From Yoonia sp034652275 (lineage in GTDB: Bacteria; Pseudomonadota; Alphaproteobacteria; Rhodobacterales; Rhodobacteraceae), in NCBI RefSeq assembly GCF_034652275.1, contig NZ_JAXIWG010000001.1, positions 806,001 to 870,000 on the forward strand: DNA of 64,000 nt. The letters are read 5' to 3'. A program made the position numbers and the translations under genes. Shown here one piece after another: positions 25,176-34,366 of this stretch (its first letter is position 1; each line of letters opens with the position of its first letter). Below the pieces are notes generated by a model. It saw only the letters and a list, made by a program, of their open reading frames with translations, made no database searches and was not told the DNA's origin.

Positions 25176-26276
25176 TTGCAACAAGTCAAGAACGACGAGG
25201 CATTCGTCGCGTTCGAACGCGTGCAAAAAAGTTACGATGGCGAAACACTGGTCGTCAAAGATTTGAACCTGACGATACCCAAGGGTGAATTTCTGACCCT
25301 GCTTGGCCCGTCGGGATCGGGCAAGACCACATGCCTGATGATGCTGGCCGGGTTCGAAACCGCGACGCATGGCGACATCCGGCTCGACGGGGTTTCGGTC
25401 AACAACATCCCCCCTCATAAGCGCGGGATCGGCATGGTGTTCCAGAACTATGCGCTTTTCCCGCATATGACCGTGGGGGAAAACCTGTCCTTCCCGCTGG
25501 AAGTCCGCAAGATGGGCAAGTCCGACCGCGAGGCGAAGGTCAAGCGCGCGCTCGACATGGTGCAGATGGGCGATTTCGCCGCGCGCCGTCCCGCGCAGAT
25601 GTCGGGTGGCCAGCAGCAACGCGTTGCACTGGCGCGCGCGCTGGTGTTCGAGCCCGAACTGGTGCTGATGGATGAACCGCTGGGCGCGCTGGACAAGCAA
25701 TTGCGCGAAACACTGCAATTCGAGATCACCAATCTTGCGCACCAACTCGGCATCACCGTGGTCTATGTGACCCACGACCAGACCGAGGCGCTGACGATGT
25801 CGGACCGCGTGGCCGTGTTCAACGATGGCCGCATCCAGCAACTGGCGACACCGGACGATCTTTACGAAAGGCCGCTGAACAGCTTTGTGGCGCAGTTCAT
25901 CGGCGAGAATAACACGCTGACCGGCGTGGTACAGGAAATCGGCAACGGACGCTGCGCCGTGCGGCTCGATAGCGGCGACATCATCGACGCGATGCCTGTC
26001 AACGTCAAAGCCGTGGGCGACCGCACCAAGGTGTCGATCCGCCCCGAACGGGTCGAGATCGACAAGACCCGCCTGCAACCCGGCGCACATACGCTCAAGG
26101 CCGAAGTGCTCGAATTCATCTATATGGGTGACATTTTCCGCACCCGCCTGCGCGTTGCCGGAACAGACGATTTCGTCATCAAGACCCGCAACGCCCCCGA
26201 TCAGGTCCGTCTTACCCCCGGCACCCAGATCGAGATCGGCTGGCTGGCACAGGATTGCCGCGCGCTCGACGCGTGA
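25176..26276 (+). CDS. Polyamine-type ABC transporter ATP-binding protein (PotA-like)
   Basis: A ~366-residue ABC ATPase with Walker A GPSGSGKTT, Q-loop VFQNYALFPHMTV, signature MSGGQQQR, Walker B LVLMDEPLGALD, switch VTHDQ and a C-terminal TOBE domain (residues ~280-365). This matches the PotA/FbpC/UgpC class. The start is a TTG at 25176 with GGGGAGG seven bases upstream; the TTG at 25170 is too close. It leads an operon with a binding protein and two permeases typical of spermidine/putrescine uptake. The exact polyamine-like substrate is not known. Confidence 0.9.
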   Translation: MQQVKNDEAFVAFERVQKSYDGETLVVKDLNLTIPKGEFLTLLGPSGSGKTTCLMMLAGFETATHGDIRLDGVSVNNIPPHKRGIGMVFQNYALFPHMTVGENLSFPLEVRKMGKSDREAKVKRALDMVQMGDFAARRPAQMSGGQQQRVALARALVFEPELVLMDEPLGALDKQLRETLQFEITNLAHQLGITVVYVTHDQTEALTMSDRVAVFNDGRIQQLATPDDLYERPLNSFVAQFIGENNTLTGVVQEIGNGRCAVRLDSGDIIDAMPVNVKAVGDRTKVSIRPERVEIDKTRLQPGAHTLKAEVLEFIYMGDIFRTRLRVAGTDDFVIKTRNAPDQVRLTPGTQIEIGWLAQDCRALDA

Positions 26277-26286
26277 CGGCTTTTGC

Positions 26287-26315
26287 AGGGGCACCGCCGC
26301 CCGGTGGGTGCCTCT
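26287..26315 (+). terminator. Intercistronic hairpin after the ABC ATPase gene
   Basis: Nine-base-pair stem AGGGGCACC / GGGTGCCTCT (one G-U) with an 11-base loop, between the ATPase and binding-protein genes. Such hairpins commonly adjust the level of the abundant binding protein; no T-run follows, so read-through is expected. Confidence 0.45.
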
Positions 26316-26355
26316 CATGACAAGACGAACCGGGCGTGACAACGGGAGATTTACT

Positions 26356-27468
26356 ATGAAACTGACCAAAGCAATGCTGGCAACGACAGCGCTGACGCTG
26401 GCCGGAACCACTGCCTTTGCCCAAGAGATGGCCAATGACATGACCATCGTCAGCTGGGGTGGTGCCTATCAGGCCAGCCAGGACAATGCCTATCTGCAAC
26501 CTTATCTGGCAGCGAACCCCGAGGTGCGCGCCAACTGGGACGAAAGCTCGCCCGAAGCTGTGGCACGTCTGCGCGCCATGAACGAGGCCGGCAACCTGAC
26601 TTGGGATCTGGTCGATGTGGTGGCCGCCGATGCGCTGCGCCTGTGCGACGAAGGTCTGGCGATGGAAATCGACCATGACGCAATTCTGGCTGCAGCCCCC
26701 GATGGCACCCCTGCCACCGAGGATTTCGGCGACCTGATCGTGTCGGACTGCTTTATCCCGCAGATCGCCTATTCCACGACCAACGCCTATCGCACCGATG
26801 TCGCGGCATGGAACGGTGCCACACCATCCGACATCTGCGCCCTGTTCGATCTGGAAACCTTCCCCGGCACCCGCACATTGCAGCGCCAGCCCATCGATAA
26901 CCTCGAATGGGCTCTGATCTGTGACGGCGTGGCTTTCGAGGATGTCTATGACACGCTGGAAACCACCGAAGGCCAGGACCGCGCCTTCGCTAAGCTCGAC
27001 ACGATCAAGGGTAGCACGATCTGGTGGACATCCGCCGCCGAAAGCATCCAGTCGCTGGCCGATGGCGAGGCCGTGATGGGGTCGTCCTACAATGGCCGTT
27101 TCTTCTCGGCGATCGTGGAACAGAACCAGCCGCTGGAAATGCTCTGGGATGCGCAGGTCTATGACCTTGACGGCTGGATCATCCCGACCGGTCTGCCCGA
27201 GGACCGTCTGGCCCGCGTGCTCGACTTCCTTTTCTTTGCCACGGACACACAGCGTCTGGCGGATCAGGCGGCTTATATCTCCTACGGTCCGGCACGCGCG
27301 TCTTCGGCGCCATTGGTTTCGACCCATGCCACATTGGGGATCGAGATGGCACCGCATATGCCGACAAACCCCGACAACGCCACCAATGCCTTTGTGCAGA
27401 ACTACCTGTGGTGGGCGGATTACCGCGACGATCTGGACGCACGTTTCCAGGCATGGCTCGCACAGTAA
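26356..27468 (+). CDS. ABC transporter extracellular substrate-binding protein (PotD/F-like)
   Basis: A 370-residue periplasmic receptor with Sec signal (MKLTKAMLATTALTLAGTTA, cleaved near AFA-QE). The mature protein starts MTIVSWGGAYQASQ, the usual opening of polyamine-type receptors, and contains WDLVDVVAAD and a C-terminal YLWWADYRDD. Five cysteines in the mature part, unusual for this class, may form disulfides. GGGAG precedes the ATG by seven bases. It lies between the ATPase and permease genes and feeds them. Confidence 0.88.
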   Translation: MKLTKAMLATTALTLAGTTAFAQEMANDMTIVSWGGAYQASQDNAYLQPYLAANPEVRANWDESSPEAVARLRAMNEAGNLTWDLVDVVAADALRLCDEGLAMEIDHDAILAAAPDGTPATEDFGDLIVSDCFIPQIAYSTTNAYRTDVAAWNGATPSDICALFDLETFPGTRTLQRQPIDNLEWALICDGVAFEDVYDTLETTEGQDRAFAKLDTIKGSTIWWTSAAESIQSLADGEAVMGSSYNGRFFSAIVEQNQPLEMLWDAQVYDLDGWIIPTGLPEDRLARVLDFLFFATDTQRLADQAAYISYGPARASSAPLVSTHATLGIEMAPHMPTNPDNATNAFVQNYLWWADYRDDLDARFQAWLAQ

Positions 27469-27481
27469 CCGATTGACGGAT

Positions 27482-27503
27482 CGGGCGGGGATTTCCCCGC
27501 CCG
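27482..27503 (+). terminator. GC-rich hairpin after the binding-protein gene
   Basis: Perfect ten-base-arm palindrome CGGGCGGGGA-TT-TCCCCGCCCG, 14 bases after the binding-protein stop and 78 bases before the permease gene. It has no T-run. It likely limits permease expression relative to the receptor. Confidence 0.6.
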
Positions 27504-27580
27504 CACCCCTTTGACATTTTGCCGGTGATGGGTGCCCCCGCGCCCCCGGCCCCGCTGATTTCGACTGAAAAGGTCTTCCC

Positions 27581-29185
27581 ATGGCAGAACAGATGATGGC
27601 CGCCGATGGCCGCACGCTCAAATCCAGCCTGAACCGTGCCCTGCGCCGCCAGAAACTGCGCGCGCTGTTGCTGATCGCGCCGCTGTTGCTGTTCATCATG
27701 ATCACCTTCGTCATCCCCATCGGGCAGATGCTGTTCCGGTCGGTCGAAAACCAGATCGTCAGTGATACAATCCCGCGCACAGTGGTGGCCCTTGCCGATT
27801 GGGATGCCGCCACCGACCCCGTCCCGGACGAGGATGTGTTCCGCGCCTTTGCCGCCGATATGATGGTCGCGGTGGAACAGCGTGTCCACACCCGCCTTGG
27901 ATCGCGGCTGAACTATGAGGCTGCAGGCATTTCATCGCAATTCCGCCGCTCGGGCCGCGATGTCGCGGATATGGGCGAAGAGCTGACCGAGCAATTCGCA
28001 GCCCTTGATCCCGCATGGGAAGACCCTGCCACATGGATCGCACTGATGGCCGATCCCGACTGGATCGCAGATCTGGCCAGCGCAGAGGATGAACCCGCCT
28101 TCGTGGTCTCTGACGCGGCGCGCGACGCCCTGCCGCGCACAGCCGATATCTATGCCGATTTCGCCCGCGTCACACAGGTGACCAACAACGACAGCCCCAC
28201 CGAAGAACAGCCGTGGAACGTTGTCTACGTAGCACTTTACGAAGACCTGATCGCCAACCCTGCGCCCCAGATCGCGGGCGCGCCCGACGGCCTGCTGGCT
28301 GCCGCAGGTACTGCCGTTGGTGGCTTTACCGCCCCTGACATCCGTGCCGCCTTTCTCGACAGCGACAATGGCTGGGGCAGCACAAGGACGTGGCAGACGA
28401 TCCAGACCTATAGCCCGCCTTACACGGCCAGCTACTTCCTGAACGCGGTCGATTTGAAACAGACGCCGGAGGGTATCGAAAGAGCGCCCGAAAACCAGCA
28501 AATCTATGTGCGGCTGTTCATCCGCACGCTGATCATGTCGCTGACGATCATGGTGTCGTGCATCCTGCTGGGCTATCCGGTGGCATGGATGCTGGCGAAC
28601 CTGCCATCACGGCAGGCCAACCTGATGCTGATCCTTGTGCTGCTGCCATTCTGGACCTCGCTTCTGGTGCGGACCTCGGCGTGGAAAGTCCTGCTGCAAC
28701 AGCAAGGCGTCATCAACGACCTGCTGGTCTGGATCGGGCTCGTGGCCGATGACAACCGCCTGACCATGATCAACAACGCGACGGGCACGATCATCGCGAT
28801 GACGCATATCCTGCTGCCTTTCATGATCCTGCCGCTTTATTCAGTGATGAAAACCATCCCGCCGAGCTATCTGCGCGCGGCGAAATCGCTGGGAGCGACA
28901 AACTGGACCGCGTTCTGGCGGGTGTATTTCCCGCAATCGGTGCCGGGGATCGGGGCGGGATCAATCCTCGTGTTCATCTTGTCGATCGGCTATTACATCA
29001 CGCCCGAGATCGTGGGCGGCACGTCCGGTATCTTCATCTCCAACCGGATCGCCTATCACATTTCCAGCTCGCTCAACTGGGGGCTGGCCGCCGCACTCGG
29101 GACGATCCTGCTGGTCGTCGTGCTGGCGCTCTACTGGGCCTATGACCGCATCGTCGGCATCGACAACGTGAAACTCGGAGGATAA
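27581..29185 (+). CDS. ABC transporter permease (PotB-like) with large periplasmic insertion
   Basis: A 534-residue permease. Helix 1 is at residues ~30-50; then about 240 mostly polar residues (to ~300) precede the remaining five helices. The EAA coupling loop is recognisable as YLRAAKSLGATNWTAFWRVYFP (AAKSLGATNW). Ordinary PotB proteins are ~280-310 residues, so the insert is nearly as large as the core; it is rich in acidic residues and should fold in the periplasm. It pairs with the next permease, five bases downstream. Confidence 0.9.
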   Translation: MAEQMMAADGRTLKSSLNRALRRQKLRALLLIAPLLLFIMITFVIPIGQMLFRSVENQIVSDTIPRTVVALADWDAATDPVPDEDVFRAFAADMMVAVEQRVHTRLGSRLNYEAAGISSQFRRSGRDVADMGEELTEQFAALDPAWEDPATWIALMADPDWIADLASAEDEPAFVVSDAARDALPRTADIYADFARVTQVTNNDSPTEEQPWNVVYVALYEDLIANPAPQIAGAPDGLLAAAGTAVGGFTAPDIRAAFLDSDNGWGSTRTWQTIQTYSPPYTASYFLNAVDLKQTPEGIERAPENQQIYVRLFIRTLIMSLTIMVSCILLGYPVAWMLANLPSRQANLMLILVLLPFWTSLLVRTSAWKVLLQQQGVINDLLVWIGLVADDNRLTMINNATGTIIAMTHILLPFMILPLYSVMKTIPPSYLRAAKSLGATNWTAFWRVYFPQSVPGIGAGSILVFILSIGYYITPEIVGGTSGIFISNRIAYHISSSLNWGLAAALGTILLVVVLALYWAYDRIVGIDNVKLGG

Positions 29186-29189
29186 CGCC

Positions 29190-30077
29190 ATGACCTCGCT
29201 GCCCATCTACGCCACCACGGGCCAGAAGATCTGGCACTATACCTTCCGCGTCATCGTCGGGCTGATCCTGTTCTTTTTGGTCGCCCCGATCATCATCATC
29301 ATCCCGCTTTCGTTCAACGCGCAAAGCTTTTTCACCTTCACGCCGGAAATGCTGGCGCTGGACCCCGAAGGTTATTCACTACGCCATTACCGCGATTTCT
29401 TTACCAACCCCGACTGGATCAGGCCGTTGCAGAACTCGCTGATCATCGCGCCTTTCGCGACGATCATTTCGGTCAGCCTTGGCACGCTTGCCGCAATCGG
29501 GCTGTCGCAATCGCATGTGCCTTACCGGCGCACGATCATGGCGATCATGATTTCGCCGATGATCGTGCCGTTGATCATTTCGGCCACGGGCATGTTCTTT
29601 TTCTACAGCCAGCTGGGGCTTTGGATGGAAGATGCGCTGGGTTTCTCGCGGTCATTCACGGGCTACGTCAAAGTGATCCTCGCCCATGCGGCCCTTGGCA
29701 TTCCGTTTGTGATCATCACGGTGACCGCAACGCTGGTGGGCTTTGACCATTCGCTCACGCGGGCTGCCGCCAATATGGGCGCGACGCCGACGCAGACATT
29801 CTTCAAGGTGCAAATGCCGCTGATCCTGCCCGGTGTGGTGTCGGGCGGGCTGTTCGCCTTCATCACGTCGTTTGACGAAGTTGTGGTCGTGCTGTTCGTC
29901 GGGGCGGCGGCGCAAAAGACATTGCCGTGGCAGATGTTCACTGGCTTGCGCGAACAGATCAGTCCGACAATCCTTGCGGCGGCAACGGTGCTGGTGGCGG
30001 TGTCGATTGTCCTGCTGACCACGGTGGAACTGTTGCGCCGCCGGTCAGAAAGGTTGCGGGGCCTGTCGCCGAGCTAG
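29190..30077 (+). CDS. ABC transporter permease (PotC-like)
   Basis: A 295-residue inner-membrane permease with six helices and the EAA loop TRAAANMGATPTQTFFKVQMPLI (core AAANMGATPTQTF). It is the second permease of the polyamine-type importer. Its TAG stop shares the palindromic CTAG (30074-30077) with the TAG of the convergent AEC gene, leaving no spacer between the two operons. Confidence 0.92.
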   Translation: MTSLPIYATTGQKIWHYTFRVIVGLILFFLVAPIIIIIPLSFNAQSFFTFTPEMLALDPEGYSLRHYRDFFTNPDWIRPLQNSLIIAPFATIISVSLGTLAAIGLSQSHVPYRRTIMAIMISPMIVPLIISATGMFFFYSQLGLWMEDALGFSRSFTGYVKVILAHAALGIPFVIITVTATLVGFDHSLTRAAANMGATPTQTFFKVQMPLILPGVVSGGLFAFITSFDEVVVVLFVGAAAQKTLPWQMFTGLREQISPTILAAATVLVAVSIVLLTTVELLRRRSERLRGLSPS

Positions 30078-31003
30078 GGCAGGATCGCAAGCCAGCCCCA
30101 GACCGTCAGGATCGACAAACCCGTCGCAAGTAGCACCGAGGATGCAGCAACGCGGCGGGCGCGGCCATACATATTGGCGAAGATATAGGCGTTCACGCCC
30201 GGTGCCATCGCCGCTGTCAGCATCGCCGACCGCGTGCCCGCGACGCCCAGCCCGCCTGCCTGCGCCAGCACCCAGACGATGGCCGGATGCAGGAGCAGCG
30301 ACACACCGACGACATACATGATCGTGCGCATGTCGCCTTCGGGGCGGTAGCGGTAGAGAACGCCGCCCAGCCCGAACAGCGCCGCAGGCAAGGCCGCCCG
30401 CGCGATCAGGTCCAGTGCATCGGTCAGGACGGCGGGGGCTGGCACGCCTGACAGGTTCACCACGAACCCCAAGGCAATCCCGATGATCAGCGCGTTCTGG
30501 AACATCGCCCGCAGCACCTTGCCCGGGAGCGCCGTCAGCGACGCGCCTCGGTTGCGCGCGATCTCCATCGCGGTGATGCCGATGCCGTAGCAAAACGGTG
30601 AATGGATCGCGATGATGGCGTAGTTGGCCTCGAGCGCCGCTGCCCCATACGCCCGTTCCGTGATCGGCAGCCCCAGCAGCAGCGAGTTGGAGAACAAACA
30701 GCAGAACCCGATGGCGACGCTGTCTTCCCAGTCGCGCCCGAAGATGAAGCGCGCGCCCAGAAGCCCTGCCAGAAACCCGGTGAACGCCCCTGCATAGAAG
30801 CTGCCGAGCAACACGAGATCAAAGCTTTGTTGCAGATCCAGCGTGGAAATGGCGCGGAACAACAGGCAGGGGATCGCGAAATTCTGGGTGAACTTCATCA
30901 GCCCGTCGACGCCTGCATCGCTGAAATAGCCTTTCCAGACAGCCAGATAGCCAAAGCCAATCACGAAGAAAACGGGCAAGATGACGTCGATCAGCGCGGC
31001 CAT
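30074..31003 (-). CDS. AEC-family (auxin efflux carrier-like) transporter
   Basis: A 309-residue membrane protein with about ten helices in two five-helix repeats, matching the AEC family (bacterial members export malate, malonate or other anions). LFSNSLLLGLPI and the C-terminal MAPGVNAYIFANMYG carry the conserved asparagines and prolines of the two crossover regions. It stands alone between convergent and tandem genes; substrate unknown. Confidence 0.88.
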   Translation of the reverse strand: MAALIDVILPVFFVIGFGYLAVWKGYFSDAGVDGLMKFTQNFAIPCLLFRAISTLDLQQSFDLVLLGSFYAGAFTGFLAGLLGARFIFGRDWEDSVAIGFCCLFSNSLLLGLPITERAYGAAALEANYAIIAIHSPFCYGIGITAMEIARNRGASLTALPGKVLRAMFQNALIIGIALGFVVNLSGVPAPAVLTDALDLIARAALPAALFGLGGVLYRYRPEGDMRTIMYVVGVSLLLHPAIVWVLAQAGGLGVAGTRSAMLTAAMAPGVNAYIFANMYGRARRVAASSVLLATGLSILTVWGWLAILP

Positions 31004-31028
31004 AGGCGGGGTCCTTGAAAAACTTTGA

Positions 31029-31063
31029 TGCCTCCGGCGGGGATATTTATCCTCGAACGATGA
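31029..31063 (+). repeat. Gene-end intergenic repeat, copy 3
   Basis: TGCCTCCGGCGGGGATATTT followed by ATCCTCGAACGATGA. It overlaps the last codons of the leftward MBL-fold gene, so part of the repeat is coding here. It shares the core and the CTCGAACGATGA tail with copy 1. Confidence 0.75.
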
Positions 31064-31859
31064 CCGGAAAACGCAGCGTCAGGCCGTCATAGGCGGGCAG
31101 GACATGGGCGGGGGTTTCGGCGGCGACGGTGGCGTAGTCCAGATCGACATGCATGTTGGTCAGCACGGCTTGGCGCGGCGCGACCTTGGTGATCCAGCCA
31201 AGGGTCTTTTCCAGATGGGCATGGCTCGGGTGCGGTTTGCGGCGCAAAGCATCGACGATCCAGCAATCAAGCCCTGTCAGCACGGGCCAGACCGCATCGG
31301 GGATGTCCGAGACGTCGGGCAGATAGGCGACATCGCCAATCCGGAACCCCAGCGCGTCGATATTGCCATGCGCGACCTTGAACGGCGTCAGCGTCACAGG
31401 CCCGCCTGCCCCGTCGATGGTCACATCGCCGTCGATCAGGTTGAGATCGCAGATCGGCGGGTAATCGGACCCCGCAGGCTGCACAAAGGCATAGCCGAAG
31501 CGTGACAGCAGCGCATCGCAAGTGTCGCCATCGGCCCAGACCTGCAAGCGCGCCCGCGTCTGGAACACAATCATCCGCAGATCGTCGATTCCGTGGACGT
31601 GATCGGCATGCGCATGGGTATAGACGACCGCATCCAGCGTGCTGACGCCAGCATCGAGCAGCTGGCTGCGCATATCAGGCGAGGTGTCGATCAGCACGCG
31701 GGTGACACCGTGGTTGCCCTGCCGCGTGATCAAGAGAGAACAGCGCCGCCGCGCGTTGCGCGGATCGGCTGGGTCGCAATCGCCCCAGTCATTGCCCAGC
31801 CGTGGCACCCCGCCGGATGATCCGCAGCCAAGGATGGTAAAGCTGATCATGTCGCTCAT
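31047..31859 (-). CDS. MBL-fold metallo-hydrolase, PhnP-like
   Basis: A 270-residue metallo-beta-lactamase-fold phosphodiesterase-like protein. GCGSSGGVPRLGNDWG at the N-terminus and the metal motif THAHADH (residues ~81-87) are those of the PhnP group; later histidines (AHGN, NMHVD) complete the site. The family includes cyclic phosphate phosphodiesterases, but this copy is the last gene of the dac-tmk-holB-tatD block rather than of the phosphonate locus 11 kb away, so a housekeeping role is as likely. Overlaps tatD by four bases. Confidence 0.9.
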   Translation of the reverse strand: MSDMISFTILGCGSSGGVPRLGNDWGDCDPADPRNARRRCSLLITRQGNHGVTRVLIDTSPDMRSQLLDAGVSTLDAVVYTHAHADHVHGIDDLRMIVFQTRARLQVWADGDTCDALLSRFGYAFVQPAGSDYPPICDLNLIDGDVTIDGAGGPVTLTPFKVAHGNIDALGFRIGDVAYLPDVSDIPDAVWPVLTGLDCWIVDALRRKPHPSHAHLEKTLGWITKVAPRQAVLTNMHVDLDYATVAAETPAHVLPAYDGLTLRFPVIVRG

Positions 31860-32644
31860 GCTGCTGCTTTCCAGAAAAGCCGGTCGAAATTGGCATTCGT
31901 CGCGGCGGCGAAATCGGCATAGTCGAGACCATAAAGCTCTGCCCCCACAGCAGCAGTATGGGCTGTATAGGCGGGCTCGTTGCGCCGCCCGCGGTATGGT
32001 GGCGGGGCCAGATAGGGGCTGTCGGTTTCAAGCAGTATCCGGTCAAGTGGGGCGCTGGCGAAGATGTCGCGCAACTCCTTGCTTTTGGGAAAGGCCGCGA
32101 TGCCCGACATCGACAGATAGAACCCCAGATCAAGCGCGGCCTTGGCCAATGCCGCCGAACTGGAAAAGCAATGCATCACGCAAGTGTAGGCACCAGCGCG
32201 ATATTCTTCGGTCAGGATGCGGGCCATGTCGTCATCGGCGTCGCGCGCATGGATGATCAGCGGCAGGCCGGTTTCGCGGGCCGCCGCGATATGGATGCGC
32301 AGGCTGGCTTGCTGGATAGCCTTGCTGTCAGCGGTGTAATGGTAATCAAGACCAGTTTCGCCAATGCCCACGAATTTGGGGTGCTGCGCCAGTGCCACAA
32401 GGTCATCCACACTCACCGGCGGATGGTCTGCCGCCGACATCGGATGCACACCGGCGGCATAGAAGACAGGCGCATATTTTTCGGCAATCGCGCGCACGGC
32501 AGGTTCGTTGTGCAGCTTTGTGCAGATCGTCACCATCCGCGTCACTCCTGCTGCCAGCGCGCGGGCGATGATGTCATCGCGTTCGCCGTCGAAATCGGGG
32601 AAATCCAGATGGCAGTGGCTGTCAGTGATCGGGCTTTGGGTCAT
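31856..32644 (-). CDS. tatD: TatD-family metal-dependent hydrolase
   Basis: A 262-residue TIM-barrel hydrolase with the N-terminal metal motif DSHCHLDF, a central GETGLDYHY, IIHARDAD, and the distal LLETDSPYLAP. TatD proteins are metal-dependent DNases/hydrolases with roles in DNA quality control. ATG 32644 starts at the conserved MTQSPITDSHCH; the frame runs open into holB but that part has no homology. Four-base overlap with the MBL gene and ten bases after holB place it in one operon. Confidence 0.93.
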   Translation of the reverse strand: MTQSPITDSHCHLDFPDFDGERDDIIARALAAGVTRMVTICTKLHNEPAVRAIAEKYAPVFYAAGVHPMSAADHPPVSVDDLVALAQHPKFVGIGETGLDYHYTADSKAIQQASLRIHIAAARETGLPLIIHARDADDDMARILTEEYRAGAYTCVMHCFSSSAALAKAALDLGFYLSMSGIAAFPKSKELRDIFASAPLDRILLETDSPYLAPPPYRGRRNEPAYTAHTAAVGAELYGLDYADFAAATNANFDRLFWKAAA

Positions 32645-32654
32645 GGCGCGGCTT

Positions 32655-33761
32655 TCAGGCTGCGGCGACGCCTTGCGCCGTCTCTTCAATCTTGAAGATC
32701 ATATCAAGGATCAGCGCGGCAGGGTCAAGGTTCACCGCGCGCCCGTGGCGCGACCGGTCCGACAGGTCTTGCTGCACCTGCGCCCAAGCTTGTGCGGCGC
32801 GGGGGTCGGGCGCGATTTTCGCCAAGAGCAACGCCTCGCCCGCCGCGCCTTGGGTGGCGGGTGCGCCCAGCAGGCCCGCCCGCGCCGCACGTGCCAGAAA
32901 GAGGTCGATGAGGTCGAGCGTCAGGCCAAAGCGCGTCTCTGCCCCCCGCCCGCTGCAGGCCTCGGCCAAAGCCAGCGCCGCCTGCCGGTCGATCCGGGGC
33001 AAGGTGCCGAACAGCCGGACCAGATCGGCGTAAAGCGCCATGCCGCCGCTGCCCAACAGCCGGATCGCGTCGCCGACCGACCCGCCTGCAAGCGCGGCAA
33101 GGCCCGCCGCATTGTCGCTGCTGTGTCCCGCCTGCGCCAGCGCGCGCGCCAGATCTTCGGGCGACAGCGGGCCGCAGCGCAATTCGCGGCAGCGCGACCG
33201 GATCGTGGGCAAAAGCCGCGAGGGTTGATGCGCCACGAGCAGAATGACCGCCCCCGCTGGCGGTTCTTCCAGCTCTTTCAAAATCGCATTGGCGGCGTTG
33301 CGGTTCATCTCGTCGGCGGCATCGACGATCACGACGCGCCGCCCGCCGTCGGCGGATGACATCTGAAAGAAATGCTTGAGGCTGCGCACGGCATCGACGG
33401 TGATCTCGCTGCGCAGCTTGCCAGCCTTGTCGTCCCAAGGCCGCCGGATAAGGGCAAGGCGCGGATGCGCGCCGGACTGGATCAGACGCGCGTCGGGGTG
33501 ATCCGGTGGCACGGCAAGCGTGACCTCTCCCAGCATATCGGGCGGCGCATCGGCCAGCAGGAAAGTCGCGATCTTCCATGCCAGTGTTGCCTTGCCCACG
33601 CCGCGCGGGCCGGTGATCAGCCAGCCTGAATGCATCCGCCCTGCGCTGAACGCATCCAGAAACGCCGCCTCGGCCGCGTGCTGACCGTAAAGCACGGCGG
33701 TTTCGCGCGGATGCGGGGCACCGTCCAGCCGGTCGGGTTCGGGGATGGTGTCATCGCTCAT
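32655..33761 (-). CDS. holB: DNA polymerase III subunit delta'
   Basis: A 368-residue AAA+ clamp-loader subunit. The N-terminal part has GPRGVGKAT (P-loop-like, residues ~50-58), VVIVDAADEMNRNAANAILKELEEPP as Walker B/sensor region (core NAANAILKELEEPP), and SRC as arginine-finger motif in TIRSRCREL. It helps open and load the beta clamp in replication. It overlaps tmk by four bases, a very common pairing. Confidence 0.95.
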   Translation of the reverse strand: MSDDTIPEPDRLDGAPHPRETAVLYGQHAAEAAFLDAFSAGRMHSGWLITGPRGVGKATLAWKIATFLLADAPPDMLGEVTLAVPPDHPDARLIQSGAHPRLALIRRPWDDKAGKLRSEITVDAVRSLKHFFQMSSADGGRRVVIVDAADEMNRNAANAILKELEEPPAGAVILLVAHQPSRLLPTIRSRCRELRCGPLSPEDLARALAQAGHSSDNAAGLAALAGGSVGDAIRLLGSGGMALYADLVRLFGTLPRIDRQAALALAEACSGRGAETRFGLTLDLIDLFLARAARAGLLGAPATQGAAGEALLLAKIAPDPRAAQAWAQVQQDLSDRSRHGRAVNLDPAALILDMIFKIEETAQGVAAA

Positions 33762-34366
33762 AGATGGGCCGCCACGTCGCTGGCGATCTGGTCCATCGTG
33801 CGGTTGCCGTCGATCAGCACACAGCGCTGCGGCTCCGCGCGCGCCAGCGCCAGAAAGCCGTGGCGCAGGGTTTCCTGAAACGGCAGGCCGAAATCCTCGA
33901 ACCGGTCCTCGCCCGACTGGCGGGCAAGGCCGCGTTCAAGCGCGGTGGCGGGGTCCATGTCGATGATGAAGGTCAGATCAGGTTCGCGCCCGATCATCAG
34001 CGCGTGCAGCACATCAACCTTGGCACGCAGATCGCCGCGCGTGGCCCCTTGATAGACGCGGGTGCTGTCGGCGAAACGGTCGGAGACAACGGTCTTGCCA
34101 GCCTCCAAAGCGGGCAGGATCGTTTTCTCCAGATGGTCGCGGCGCGCGGCGGTGAACAGCAGGATTTCGGTTTCCGCCGACCAGCGGTCAGGATCGCCGG
34201 TCAGCAAAAGCTGGCGGATTTCCTCGGCACCGGGGCTACCGCCCGGTTCGCGGGTCAGCACGACATCCTGCCCGTGATCGCGCAGCCGGTCTGCGAGGCG
34301 GCGCGCCTGTGTCGATTTGCCCGATCCGTCTATCCCCTCGAAGGTGATGAACCTCGGCTGGATCAT
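33758..34366 (-). CDS. tmk: Thymidylate kinase
   Basis: A 202-residue kinase converting dTMP to dTDP. P-loop EGIDGSGKST (residues ~9-18), TREPGGSPGAEEIR, the DR motif in SDRFADST and a LID segment with ARQSGEDRFE are all present; length is standard. ATGA overlaps join it to the carboxypeptidase upstream and holB downstream. Confidence 0.97.
   Translation of the reverse strand: MIQPRFITFEGIDGSGKSTQARRLADRLRDHGQDVVLTREPGGSPGAEEIRQLLLTGDPDRWSAETEILLFTAARRDHLEKTILPALEAGKTVVSDRFADSTRVYQGATRGDLRAKVDVLHALMIGREPDLTFIIDMDPATALERGLARQSGEDRFEDFGLPFQETLRHGFLALARAEPQRCVLIDGNRTMDQIASDVAAHL

Noticed and set aside
26212..27891. 559-codon minus-strand frame opposite the polyamine receptor and permease
   Set aside because: Shadow of strongly supported genes; no motif, signal or ribosome site.
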